A DNA stretch of 64,000 nucleotides from Haloprofundus salilacus (lineage in GTDB: Archaea; Halobacteriota; Halobacteria; Halobacteriales; Haloferacaceae), in contig NZ_CP083724.1 of NCBI RefSeq assembly GCF_020150815.1, forward strand, positions 62,001 through 126,000. Reading direction: 5' to 3'. Below are positions 50,713 to 58,915 of the stretch, piece after piece. Within the stretch, counting starts at the first letter, position 1, and the number at the start of each line of letters is the position of its first letter. The notes beneath the pieces were generated by a model. It was not told where the DNA came from. It did no database searches and worked only from the letters and a program-made list of their open reading frames with translations. A program made the position numbers and the translations under genes.

Positions 50713-50985
50713 ATGAGCATAACCCACGACACGAATACAAAACTGGAAACTGTCACACCAAGCCAGGCGGTCGTTGAGAGGATTGCTGCTCTCGAAGAAA
50801 CCGATCAGGCGGAACTCGATCCGCTCTATGAGACTATTGATCCAGAGGCTCTAGACACGCTTGTCGAAACAACTGAACGTAGCAACTCTTCCCTTCAGAT
50901 CCAGTTTACTTACAACGACTATGAGGTGACCGTCACTAGCGATGGCATAGTCTCCGTCGACGAGAACGCAGATTCGGAGAGATAA
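50713..50985 (+). CDS. HalOD1 output-domain protein
   Basis: A 90-residue protein. VTPSQAVVERIAALEETDQA, then LDPLYETIDPEALDTLVETT and IQFTYNDYEVTVTSDGIVSV match the haloarchaeal HalOD1 domain (an output domain of signalling proteins). It is followed after 7 nt by a small Cys protein and then by a receiver gene, so it may act in the same signalling path (inference). Confidence 0.88.
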   Translation: MSITHDTNTKLETVTPSQAVVERIAALEETDQAELDPLYETIDPEALDTLVETTERSNSSLQIQFTYNDYEVTVTSDGIVSVDENADSER

Positions 50986-50992
50986 CGTTGTG

Positions 50993-51139
50993 ATGTCGTG
51001 CCACAAACTGGAATGTACTGACTGTTCAATTCAAAGAACGGCGATTAGTGAGTTTGAGAAGGTGTTCGACGCGATTGAGGTCCACAGAGAGTTGCAGTCT
51101 GCCAGCCCACCGAACAATTTGTCAACGTCCATCACGTGA
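50993..51139 (+). CDS. Small Cys-containing protein, 48 aa
   Basis: A 48-residue protein, MSCHKLECTDCSIQRTAISE then EKVFDAIEVHRELQSASPP. It resembles small haloarchaeal proteins with a CTDC-x-x-R start and a helix FEKVFDAIEVHRE. It lies 7 nt after HalOD1 and 4 nt before the receiver gene, suggesting a three-gene operon. Confidence 0.55.
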   Translation: MSCHKLECTDCSIQRTAISEFEKVFDAIEVHRELQSASPPNNLSTSIT

Positions 51140-51143
51140 TTAG

Positions 51144-51605
51144 ATGACAAGTGAGCATAGAAGTTCCAAGCCGGTCGACATCCTCCTCGTCGAGGATAAT
51201 CCTGGCGACGTCCGTCTTACGAAAGAGGCATTAAACGACGGGCAGATCGCGAATACACTCCACGTCGTCAAAGACGGGGTCGACGCCCTCGATTTCCTCT
51301 TTCAACGAAACGACTACGCCGACGCACCTCGGCCCGACCTCGTGCTGTTAGATCTCAACCTCCCCCGAAAGAACGGGGACGAGGTACTCGGAGAACTTCA
51401 CGAGGACCCTGACCTCCGGTTCATTCCGGTTATCGTCCTCACGAGTTCGGAAGCCGAAATGGACATCGTCAAGTCCTACAAACTGTGTGCGAACGGGTAC
51501 CTTACGAAGCCGGTTGATCCCAACGAATTTATCGACATGATACTAGAGTTAGAGCGGTTTTGGCTCTCAATCGTGCGGTTGCCGACTGACACAGATCCTG
51601 ATTGA
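51144..51605 (+). CDS. Stand-alone response regulator receiver (Rcp1-like)
   Basis: A 153-residue receiver with all key residues: E17/D18 in VEDNPGDVRL, D70 in LLDLNLP, T100 in VLTSSEAE and K122 in YLTKPVDPNEF. It closely resembles the receiver at 2646-3098 yet has no kinase next to it. Its partner may be the kinase at 60358 or one outside the window. A repeat copy follows directly after the stop. Confidence 0.94.
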   Translation: MTSEHRSSKPVDILLVEDNPGDVRLTKEALNDGQIANTLHVVKDGVDALDFLFQRNDYADAPRPDLVLLDLNLPRKNGDEVLGELHEDPDLRFIPVIVLTSSEAEMDIVKSYKLCANGYLTKPVDPNEFIDMILELERFWLSIVRLPTDTDPD

Positions 51606-51611
51606 GAAACG

Positions 51612-51745
51612 CACTCTATTCAGCACAGCTACTCTCGGCCCCTCCAAATCCTGTCAGATTTCGAATACTGCATACAGAGGATGTATCCATCACGGAGACC
51701 TCGTTTCTTTCGTCTTCCCGACGCTGAACTAGCCGCTAAGTAGCG
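51612..51745. repeat. Dispersed TATTCAGCA repeat, extended form
   Basis: Left part CACTCTATTCAGCAC (51612-51626), then CTGTCAG (51651-51657), then right part GCATACAGAGGATGTATCCA (about 51670-51689). The similarity with the copy at 53021 goes further: both continue with CTCGTTT and, about 40 nt later, CCGCTAAGTAG. So the repeat unit may be about 130 bp. It sits directly after the receiver gene. Confidence 0.7.
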
Positions 51746-52003
51746 CGTGCGTACTGACCGCCGATAATTCTATCATGACATAGTGATGTTTGGAATGGTG
51801 TGTTAAATACTGAGCCTTATTGAGTAGGTTCTCAGCACAGAGTCAGATATCATTCTATTGGAGATATTCGGAGTGCATCTGGTTGTTCGCCAGCACTGCC
51901 GAAAGCTGAACTCCCGATACAGTACTCATCACATGTCGTATAATTACAGTAATGAGGAAATCACACGCCCACCATCCTCTATGGTATTTGCAATTGGAAC
52001 GGA
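51746..52003. other. Intergenic stretch, nothing recognised
   Basis: AT-rich sequence between the repeat and the end of the DUF2270 gene. No open frame, hairpin or promoter stood out. Confidence 0.4.
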
Positions 52004-52720
52004 TCAATGACGTTCATCGTCTGTCTCCTTCCAATCGCCGGGGTCAACGCCGTGGATTTCTCCTTTCGCCTCACGTTTACCCGGCCAGAACGCAATCAAA
52101 AAGACTCCGATATAGAACAAAGCCAGCACTGTTGCGACGACCAGGCCAGGGATCCCCGGGAGCTCTGCGGCCTCAGTCCACTGTACTTCGGGGCTAAAGA
52201 GAGTGACCTTAGAGGCCCAGGCGAGCCCGACGACAACAAACAGTAACGCGTACACCCGACGGACCCGACGAGACAGAGCATTGAAGTATGAGACCTTGAA
52301 TGTCGGTTGACGGAGATCGTCGCTAATTTTTTCTCTCCAATTTGGATGATATTCGACGCCTGCAGGATTGAAGGCGTTTGCGAAGATGTTCTCCTCAACG
52401 AACCGGACTTGAGACCGCCAGACGTCGTAGAACCGATAGCGTCGGACTTCAAAATAGAGGAACATACCCAGCAGTATCAGTCCAATCAGTAGGAGGTACG
52501 CCGGCATAGCCTCGCTTGCAAACACTACCGAGAGTAAGGCGGCGATCAAGGTGATTGCCCAGTCGGTTGTTCGGTCGAGACGATCTTGTGCGTTTACCGC
52601 CTGAGTCACACTACCTCGATAAAAGTGCGGGAGGAGCGAAAGGAACTCCTCCGGATTAGCGCCGGCCTCGGCCGCAATCTTCTCATCTTCCGTATCGAGT
52701 TGGTCGGATGTCTCGTCCAT
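52004..52720 (-). CDS. DUF2270 membrane protein
   Basis: A 238-residue protein with four hydrophobic segments in two pairs (about 57-95 and 158-215). The conserved DUF2270 parts are LPHFYRGSVTQAVNAQDRLD, then RRYRFYDVWRSQVRFVEENI and PTFKVSYFNALSRRVRRVYA. Function is unknown. It is monocistronic. Confidence 0.92.
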   Translation of the reverse strand: MDETSDQLDTEDEKIAAEAGANPEEFLSLLPHFYRGSVTQAVNAQDRLDRTTDWAITLIAALLSVVFASEAMPAYLLLIGLILLGMFLYFEVRRYRFYDVWRSQVRFVEENIFANAFNPAGVEYHPNWREKISDDLRQPTFKVSYFNALSRRVRRVYALLFVVVGLAWASKVTLFSPEVQWTEAAELPGIPGLVVATVLALFYIGVFLIAFWPGKREAKGEIHGVDPGDWKETDDERH

Positions 52721-53020
52721 GTCAATTGTACCCCTCTAACCGGGATAAGTTCTCTACGTGCCCAATACAGTTAGACAAGTATCATTTCCTCTGCCATCGG
52801 TTTCAGTTTTTAGTCTATGACTTCTACATTGAATAAAGGAAAATTTCATCGAAATAACAGCGACGATGTGCTGGATGCATCCTCTGTGCCTTGTTTAGAT
52901 ATTCAGCAGGCCAGTCCTGAGAACATCCAGAGAGACAGAGTCCTACCTCAATAACTGTACTACCTGTACCTACCGACTTGGTTAGCTCACATTGAGTGGC
53001 GAGCCAGTAACCGACACGCG
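52721..53020. other. Intergenic stretch with a doubtful small frame
   Basis: A 45-codon frame at 52817-52954 (MTSTLNKGKFHRNNSDDVLD and onward) is open but has no family and no clear promoter. Nothing else is seen before the repeat at 53021. Confidence 0.25.
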
Positions 53021-53160
53021 CGCTGCATTCAGCACAACAGCTGAAATCTACCACTCCCTTGTCAGGATCAGCGTACGAGATACAGAGGATGTAGTCAGCA
53101 AGACTCCCTCGTTTATTCCGGAAAATTTGTGGCGAAACGGCCGCTAAGTAGGATGTCATA
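53021..53160. repeat. Dispersed TATTCAGCA repeat, extended form
   Basis: Left part CGCTGCATTCAGCACAACAG, then TTGTCAGGATCAGCGTACG, then GATACAGAGGATGTAGTCAG (to 53099). Farther on are CTCGTTT and CCGCTAAGTAG, as in the copy at 51612. It lies next to the broken receiver gene at 53300-53740. Confidence 0.7.
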
Positions 53161-53235
53161 TCTAACACCCAAACAGCGAGTGCACTGGGAGAAGGATACC
53201 GAGAAGTAACGGGTTGATCACGGAAAATTCGAGGT

Positions 53236-53275
53236 GAAAGCCTCGCCCGTCAGCAGCGGGAGGATGTGGATATGT
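53236..53275 (+). repeat. Solo IS1341-type right-end relic
   Basis: AAGCCTCGCCCGTCAGCAGC is followed by GGGAGGATGTGG. The stem is CCCG/CGGG at 53246-53260, and the GGAGGATGT tail matches right ends of IS1341-type elements in this window. No transposase remains. Confidence 0.5.
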
Positions 53276-53299
53276 CCTCTTCCATAGCAATCACACTGT

Positions 53300-53740
53300 T
53301 CAGTGTGTAGATGGGAGTTCTGCGAGGGAGAACCAAAACTCCTCGACCGTTCTCGCCAGTGAAACGAACTCGATCGGATCGACGGGTTTGATGAGATACG
53401 CGTTTGCGCAGTGGGCGTAGGCGTTGCTGATGTCCTCTTCGCTGGCCGAACTCGAGAGGATGATTACGGGAATCCGTCGCACGTCAGGGTCCTCTGCAAT
53501 CTCTGTGAGGAGTTCGCCACCATCCTTGTTCGGGAGATCCAGATCGAGCAGGATGAGGTCGGGGCGGTGGCGTCGGCGTACGCGCCCCGTTGATACAGGA
53601 AGTCCGTGGCTTCCTCCCCATCCCGCGTAACGTGGATTTGGCAATTGGTTTTGCATTCGTTAAATGCCTCCTGTGTGAGGCGGATACCTCCCGGATTATC
53701 TTCGACCAGCAGGCCTGCAACCGATTCGGTATTCGCTACT
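53300..53740 (-). pseudogene. Third response regulator receiver, frameshifted
   Basis: Frame one holds [20 protein letters not shown], then [20 protein letters not shown] and ADAT. A shift of one base near 53565 moves to frame two, with [31 protein letters not shown] and ANAYLIKPVDPIEFV. No start codon is present before LLVEDNP, and the conserved Asp of DNPGD is Gly. It is a decayed paralogue of the receivers at 2646 and 51144. Confidence 0.88.
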
Positions 53741-53793
53741 CTCAGTCCCTCTACAGTGCATAATCTTGGCCGTGAATTTTGTCGACATTGTTG

Positions 53794-54186
53794 TCACTCG
53801 AGTGTTAGTTTGTCGAGATGCAGTCCGCGCCGCTCAACCGTCTCGTAATAGTCACTGAGCACATCACTCGCTAATTTCGACCACGAGCGACCCATCTGGC
53901 CAATAACCTGCGTGAGCGCACGGCGATTCTTCGATTCAACTAACTGTGAATTCTCGTCGAGGAACCTCTGGGTCACTTTCTCGCAGTCGTGGTCTTCGAG
54001 GTAGGCAATGCGCGTCACTACACCGTTGAATCGCTTCGCGGGTCCACCTCTGACGACGAAGAATCGGAGCCCGGCCTCTTGATGGCGACTCAGTGGGGTC
54101 GTTGGCAGATCGTCTTCTGGTGAGGGTCCATGTGATTGGAGGTAGGCGATGTTGCGGGTGGGTTGGATGGGATAGAACCAATGCAA
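53794..54186 (-). CDS. Hypothetical protein
   Basis: A 130-residue frame. The C-terminal two-thirds looks helical and coding (RFNGVVTRIAYLEDHDCEKV, then RALTQVIGQMGRSWSKLASD and YYETVERRGLHLDKLTLE). The first 40 residues (FYPIQPTRNIAYLQSHGPSP) are less convincing, and the start may lie further in. No family is recognised. It faces the AT-rich gene at 54304. Confidence 0.5.
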   Translation of the reverse strand: MHWFYPIQPTRNIAYLQSHGPSPEDDLPTTPLSRHQEAGLRFFVVRGGPAKRFNGVVTRIAYLEDHDCEKVTQRFLDENSQLVESKNRRALTQVIGQMGRSWSKLASDVLSDYYETVERRGLHLDKLTLE

Positions 54187-54303
54187 AATTCTACAAATCG
54201 TACTTATATTGTGACATTATGGGAGCATAATATAAAATCGTAAGACAGTGTTCTATAGAAAGGAAAACTAAGAATTATATCTATATTTCACATTGAGTAT
54301 TGT

Positions 54304-55425
54304 ATGGCAAATGACAAACATGAATTGGTGGTGAAGACGAACATGGATAATCTGTCTCCCCATGCAGTGGGACTGAATTCCTCTTTTATGGAAAAAAGTG
54401 ATATCCAGATTGGTAACCGGCTCGTAGTAAAAGGTCGTGACTATACCTCTGCTGAAGCTCAAAGAGCTGATGCTGATATTAGTGAAGATGAAATATGCCT
54501 GGGCTCACTTGTTGAAAAAAACTTGAAGGCCAAAAATAGAGATGTCATTACAGTTGAGAAACGTCAACCAAAGGATGCTGACTTAGTTGTCTTTAACAAA
54601 TCTACAGAGGGAAGGAATGAGGAGACAGAGGAACAGTTGAAGAGGCTATTTAGACACAGGGTGGTAACAACTGGTGATTTGGTACGAAGCGATGGTGACG
54701 AATCATCAGCTGGGACACGTCTAGAGGGGTCGACTAATGAACAAATAGAAGTAACTGTTAGGCAAGTTGATTCGGCTTCTCCTTTAGAACTGGGCGATAT
54801 TGCTTGGAGCCTCACTCCACAGAAAATAACGGATGATACTCGAGTTTTACTACGAGAAAAACCCTCAGATAAGGTACAACAACTCCTATCCGAGGAAGCA
54901 AACGACATTTTCAGACTTTCGCTTGAACGGCGAGTACAAATGGAAGATGCTGCATTGCGACTTACTGAACAAAACGCAGTGATTCTTGGTATTACATTTG
55001 CGGGATTAACACTCTGGGCAGACCTTCGATCGGGGGGAGGCGGAGGAACACTTCTGTCAGCGTTTGAGCATCCAGTGATGTTGGTGGCTGGGCTTCTGTC
55101 TATACTTGGCTCTATCGCGTATTCCTTTGTGACTTTTGCAGACTATCACTATAAATTGCGAATTGGATGGCCATTTGAGAAGAAAAGCCGCGCTGGAGGA
55201 TTAGATTGGGAAACCACTCGAAGGGCTCTCAATAGCGGTAACGAAATCCCAGAAATCGAGGCGAGGTTATTAGAGGGCAAGATGAAATGGAGTAAATTCA
55301 ATACCAAATATAATAATAATATGAAAAAGAGACTAATATATTGCCAAACCTTACTTGTATTAGGTTTATCACTAATTGCTGTGGCCCTTTTCTGGCAATT
55401 TCTCAACGATTCTGGGGCTCTTTAA
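54304..55425 (+). CDS. Membrane protein with Cdc48/VAT-N-like domains
   Basis: A 373-residue protein. Residues about 7-98 resemble the Cdc48/VAT double-psi barrel: SDIQIGNRLVVKGRDYTSAE, then EICLGSLVEKNLKAKNRDVI and TVEKRQPKDADLVVF, aligned with the IGD...RKNAGV...VRK pattern. Residues about 108-183 resemble the second Cdc48 subdomain (LKRLFRHRVVTTGDLVR, then DTRVLL). No AAA+ domain follows. Instead come a coiled coil (about 188-222), two membrane helices (about 225-241, 255-280), a cytosolic segment and a third helix (345-367). It is clearly AT-richer and more Lys/Asn-rich than its neighbours, so it is probably recently acquired. The role is unknown; a membrane-bound sensor or adaptor is a guess. 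Confidence 0.6.
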   Translation: MANDKHELVVKTNMDNLSPHAVGLNSSFMEKSDIQIGNRLVVKGRDYTSAEAQRADADISEDEICLGSLVEKNLKAKNRDVITVEKRQPKDADLVVFNKSTEGRNEETEEQLKRLFRHRVVTTGDLVRSDGDESSAGTRLEGSTNEQIEVTVRQVDSASPLELGDIAWSLTPQKITDDTRVLLREKPSDKVQQLLSEEANDIFRLSLERRVQMEDAALRLTEQNAVILGITFAGLTLWADLRSGGGGGTLLSAFEHPVMLVAGLLSILGSIAYSFVTFADYHYKLRIGWPFEKKSRAGGLDWETTRRALNSGNEIPEIEARLLEGKMKWSKFNTKYNNNMKKRLIYCQTLLVLGLSLIAVALFWQFLNDSGAL

Positions 55426-55763
55426 AAATTCTGTGTTATCCAGTCGTGATCGGTATGGCTAATTTGAGGACGAACACTAACAACACTCGCCCAGCGCCGT
55501 GCAAAAGAGACACTTCAGTACCTTTCTCTCAATGACTCTTCCTCTCGTTCTGATTTACCGCTGCGGTGGTCGACAACTATATCAATGAAATGACTCTATC
55601 TGTCATCTACTGTCCGTTGTGTGAAACGGAATATGGCAGCCAGCACAGTTTTAGTTCTATGAAGGTTAAGCTTGTAGCCATAACTGTCCGAATTCGCTCA
55701 CTGGCTAAAATTAATGAAAAATAGATATCATCTTCTGCATCGTATAGCTCTTGGCGAACTTAA
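55426..55763. other. AT-rich intergenic stretch with a doubtful small frame
   Basis: A 44-codon frame at 55590-55724 starts MTLSVIYCPLCETEYGSQHS. The CPLC knuckle followed by His recalls a truncated C2H2 finger. It has no support beyond that. The end, about 55745-55763, serves as the promoter region for the next gene. Confidence 0.3.
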
Positions 55764-56489
55764 ATGTCAGTAAATAGCAATTTAACGCCAGTTGAGGGTG
55801 CAGTCATCGCAGAAGCCCTTACGAAGAAGGAAGGGACCTTCGTTGATATTGAAAAACCAGAAGATTTCGTATTTACGAAAGCCGATGAAACTCGGTCTGT
55901 AACCTCAGAAACCGTAAGCGAGGCGGTCAAAGTAGTCGTTGCAGAACTTGAAAGTCAGGGAGTGGAAATCCCGGCATCTCTCCGCGAATCTAATTTAGAT
56001 GTCGTTGTTGGTGACACGCTCCCTGAATCTGCACTGGAGACAGTTCTTATCCATACGGCTAGAGAAAAATCAGGAATGTTCCTCGACTTCGAGGTACACC
56101 CCATCTTAGATCTCTACACTCTCCAAAGGGATGCGAAATTCACGTTTTTCGTAGAAGGGAGCCCAAGCTACAGCTTTGATGCTGTGATCACCTTCAAGGT
56201 AGCCGGAGGCGGCGTAGCAAAGTACAAAACGTACACTATCACCCTTTCTCCGCAGGAGGGCCTCAAAATCGAGCCCAAATCTCACACCTCGTGGGCAGTG
56301 AATAACGTGAATGCTGGGTGGTCAATCCGATACCTTGCTGAAGGTCGAGTTGGTTTCCCGAGCCGAATTGGCCTCAGCGTATTGGGAAAACCGCTTCTGA
56401 AGCGCTTGGACCAACACCTCTACGGGAAACTAGAGGTTGACCAAAAGCCAGAGTTCAGGCTGATCGAGCCAAGCGAGGTGCCCGCATAA
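55764..56489 (+). CDS. Hypothetical protein, 241 aa
   Basis: A soluble protein with no recognised domain. The N-terminal half is helical and acidic (VEGAVIAEALTKKEGTFVDI, then VSEAVKVVVAELESQGVEIP). The second half is strand-rich (FTFFVEGSPSYSFDAVITFK, then YKTYTITLSPQEGLKIEPKS). No signal peptide. It lies between the Cdc48-N-like membrane protein and the convergent Orc1/Cdc6 gene, and shares the more relaxed codon use of that region. Confidence 0.6.
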   Translation: MSVNSNLTPVEGAVIAEALTKKEGTFVDIEKPEDFVFTKADETRSVTSETVSEAVKVVVAELESQGVEIPASLRESNLDVVVGDTLPESALETVLIHTAREKSGMFLDFEVHPILDLYTLQRDAKFTFFVEGSPSYSFDAVITFKVAGGGVAKYKTYTITLSPQEGLKIEPKSHTSWAVNNVNAGWSIRYLAEGRVGFPSRIGLSVLGKPLLKRLDQHLYGKLEVDQKPEFRLIEPSEVPA

Positions 56490-56505
56490 ACCGAATACTA
56501 GGGAC

Positions 56506-57588
56506 TCAGTGCCGCTGAACCTCGTACTGGGTCCACCGCCCAGATCCCTTCGACCGAATGAGTTTGTAACGAGCGAGTCCGTTGAGATACTTCCGCTGCA
56601 TCCGTGGAGTCTTCGCATTACTCCCTGAACGCTCTTCGTACCGTTCACGAAGCTCTCCAGCGCCGAGTTCACCGGCATCTTTGATAATCTCGTAAAGCAT
56701 CCGCTGGTGGGTGCTTAGAGCGTCGACGTGGCGCATATGTAGCTCGTCACGAGCGTCGTCCCGAATCTCGTCGACGACATCGGTCGTAATCTGACTGCGC
56801 TGCATCTCGATAGCCCACCGCGCCGACCGGCGCAGTAGCGCGATACCGAACCGAGCGTCGCCCGTAGCGGTGTCGGCGATGTAGTCGACCGCTTCGTCGG
56901 AGACGGTGTTTGGCCCCAAGCCTGCGCTGATCCGTCCACGGAGGATGTCGACCATCTCGTCGTGGCTGTACTTCTCAAGTCGTACCTTCCCAGCGCCTCG
57001 GAGTCGACTCTCGACACGAGAATCGAGATCAGCAAAGAGATCGTCCTCGTAGACGGTGATGAGAATCATCGTCACGTTCGGAAGATCGTTGAGTGCGAGT
57101 AACGTCGTCAAATCTTCGAGGACGTCAACCTCGTCGAGGACAGCGACGAACTGCCCGTCGAGTTCTCGCAGACGGTCGATGAACATCGACGCCGGAGTAC
57201 CCTCGATACGAAGGTCCGCAGCCCGACCTGCGTGCCTAGCGAGAGCGTGCAAAACTGCGGACTTCGAGGAGTCACTCATACAGTTGACGTAGCCCCAGCG
57301 AATACCGAGAGCCTCGCGTTCGAGCTGGCGGAGGACGAACTTCGCTGTCGTCGTCTTGCCAACTCCACTCGGCCCAAAAATGAACGCATCTTCTCCAACA
57401 TCGCCGTGCGTAATCGGTCGAAGTACTGAGGAGAGCTGCGTAATCTGCCCCTCTCGGTGATAGAGTTCCTGGGGTAGATACTCCGGTCGGAGCGCACGAG
57501 CGTCAGTTATCACATTCACAGTCAAATCAAGAGGCGAGCGGTCACTCTGTGTCCTCTCCCGCGTCGAGTTTCTCTTCGAGCGCTGCAA
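56506..57588 (-). CDS. Orc1/Cdc6 replication initiator
   Basis: A 360-residue AAA+ ATPase. Walker A is FGPSGVGKTTTAK, Walker B is FVAVLDEVD, sensor 1 lies in NVTMILITVYED, and sensor 2 in TGDARFGIALLRRSARWAIE. The C-terminal winged helix ends KYLNGLARYKLIRSKGSGRW. These are hallmarks of archaeal initiators. The ATG overlaps the small gene at 57542 by 47 nt; a GTG start further in is possible. It is the last gene of the minus-strand operon and may initiate replication of a plasmid or provirus integrated here. No origin repeats were seen beside it. Confidence 0.9.
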   Translation of the reverse strand: MQRSKRNSTRERTQSDRSPLDLTVNVITDARALRPEYLPQELYHREGQITQLSSVLRPITHGDVGEDAFIFGPSGVGKTTTAKFVLRQLEREALGIRWGYVNCMSDSSKSAVLHALARHAGRAADLRIEGTPASMFIDRLRELDGQFVAVLDEVDVLEDLTTLLALNDLPNVTMILITVYEDDLFADLDSRVESRLRGAGKVRLEKYSHDEMVDILRGRISAGLGPNTVSDEAVDYIADTATGDARFGIALLRRSARWAIEMQRSQITTDVVDEIRDDARDELHMRHVDALSTHQRMLYEIIKDAGELGAGELRERYEERSGSNAKTPRMQRKYLNGLARYKLIRSKGSGRWTQYEVQRH

Positions 57589-57802
57589 TCCGTTTCTCCT
57601 GTGCTAGCGCGATAGAGACGAGAATCGGAATCTCGACGTATTGGTGGTTGAAGTAGCCGCTGGCGTCAGCGTAGGTTCGGGCGTGCTCGAACAACCGATC
57701 GAAGTGCGGTTGATCCTGCCGTCTGAGCGCCCGTCGATATTCTTCCCACCGATTCTCGGCCGCTCGTAGCATATCGCGGTAGGTCGGATTAGTTCGCCCC
57801 AA
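57542..57802 (-). CDS. Small helical protein of plasmid/provirus operon
   Basis: An 86-residue protein, MGRTNPTYRDMLRAAENRWE then YRRALRRQDQPHFDRLFEHA and ALAQEKRIAALEEKLDAGED. Similar short proteins starting MGRTNPTYRD are found on haloarchaeal plasmids, often next to RecA-like and Orc genes. The C-terminus is a short coiled coil. Overlaps on both sides show a tight operon. Function is unknown. Confidence 0.75.
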   Translation of the reverse strand: MGRTNPTYRDMLRAAENRWEEYRRALRRQDQPHFDRLFEHARTYADASGYFNHQYVEIPILVSIALAQEKRIAALEEKLDAGEDTE

Positions 57803-58613
57803 GGGCGATCACCTCCGGTGTGGTCGTAGATGCGTTCACCCTCGGGTGGCGTGCGGCGAGGATGTGGTTCCAGAACGAAATCGTCGTCTGGACCATGCCA
57901 TTCTCGAGGGGATAGACGAGCGTCTCGAACGAATTTCCGGCGAACCGCGGCCCATACTTTGTGAGCTCACAATCGAGGGTCTCCGAAACGACATCGAGGA
58001 CGGGTTCGCTGAACTCGTCCCTGTTCGAGAGCGTGACGAGTATCGGAAGATCGACGATGTCGAGGATTTCCGTAAGTCGTGTGACCACCTCCGAAAGCAT
58101 CCGCTTGCCTTCCCCACGTCGGAGATCGTCCATCCGATAGAACCGGCCGAACTCTGGAAGGACAACGAGCGATGTCTCCTCTGATATTAGCTCGGGGAGC
58201 GCGTCAAGGAGCGAGTAGTGTTGCCAAGGTGTGAAGCCGCGAGCGATGTGGATTCGCTCGAGTATCCGGAGGTTCGGGACGAGCCGGCAGAGATGTTCTG
58301 TCGTCCCGTGTCCGTTCACGTCAACCCAAGCAGCGTCTCCGTCTTCCAAGAGGAGATGGTCGAGTACGAGCGATTGAAGTGCGCCAGTCGTCCTGCCGTC
58401 GACTTGAAGTAGCGTTACTCCATCCCGTAACGTCGGGAGCGTCGGTTGAAGTCCGTGCCTGCGTTTGTCGCAAGCTCCTGGAGCGAGCGCTGGAGGACGT
58501 AGAGGTACTCGTCGTAGGTAAGGTTCGAGCCCTGGACGTGGATTTGCACGCCCTCGCCACCGCACCACGGCCGGCGCATTTGCTCGCCGTCGAGCTTCTT
58601 CTGGTCGTCCCAT
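57789..58613 (-). CDS. RecA/Rad51-like P-loop family protein, start unclear
   Basis: The convincing part runs from about 58450 down to 57789: RDGVTLLQVDGRTTGALQSL (degenerate Walker A), then LPELISEETSLVVLPEFGRF (Walker B-like), and NGMVQTTISFWNHI near the end. It resembles RecA-fold ATPases of haloarchaeal plasmids. No ATG, GTG or TTG lies near the domain start; the nearest in-frame ones (ATG 58613) are about 200 nt inside the upstream gene, giving an Arg/Pro-rich, unlikely leader. Either an unusual start is used or a base change has joined it to the upstream frame. Confidence 0.6.
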   Translation of the reverse strand: MGRPEEARRRANAPAVVRWRGRANPRPGLEPYLRRVPLRPPALAPGACDKRRHGLQPTLPTLRDGVTLLQVDGRTTGALQSLVLDHLLLEDGDAAWVDVNGHGTTEHLCRLVPNLRILERIHIARGFTPWQHYSLLDALPELISEETSLVVLPEFGRFYRMDDLRRGEGKRMLSEVVTRLTEILDIVDLPILVTLSNRDEFSEPVLDVVSETLDCELTKYGPRFAGNSFETLVYPLENGMVQTTISFWNHILAARHPRVNASTTTPEVIALGAN

Positions 58614-58915
58614 CGCGGCGAGAAGACGAAGTCGGCCTTCTGCTCTCCAGGACCATCGGCGTGAACCTTGAACTCGTAGGCTCGATTGCTACCGATTGGG
58701 TCGGAGTCGCGCGGAGCGATACCCGTCTCGGCGTTGTAATTGAGGCGGATTCGCCAGTCACCGTCTCCAAGATCGGCGAACACCTCTCCGTAGCCGTCGT
58801 AGGCGTTGATACAGAGGTTTCCGATGGCCCAGTACGGTGAGAGCCCGTGTTCGGTGAACCAGAGGAACATGTCGACCTCGTGGAACGCTGTGCCGACGTG
58901 TTCGTTCTGGCTCAC
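58415..58915 (-). CDS. DUF7845-like protein, possibly truncated
   Basis: A 166-residue protein. TAFHEVDMFLWFTEHGLSPY then WRIRLNYNAETGIAPRDSD, AYEFKVHADGPGEQKADFVF and SPRWDDQKKLDGEQMRRPWC recall the N-terminal region of DUF7845 proteins from haloarchaeal plasmids and viruses. Those are longer, so this may be a shortened form. It overlaps the upstream zinc protein by four bases and the RecA-like gene at its end. Confidence 0.55.
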   Translation of the reverse strand: MSQNEHVGTAFHEVDMFLWFTEHGLSPYWAIGNLCINAYDGYGEVFADLGDGDWRIRLNYNAETGIAPRDSDPIGSNRAYEFKVHADGPGEQKADFVFSPRWDDQKKLDGEQMRRPWCGGEGVQIHVQGSNLTYDEYLYVLQRSLQELATNAGTDFNRRSRRYGME

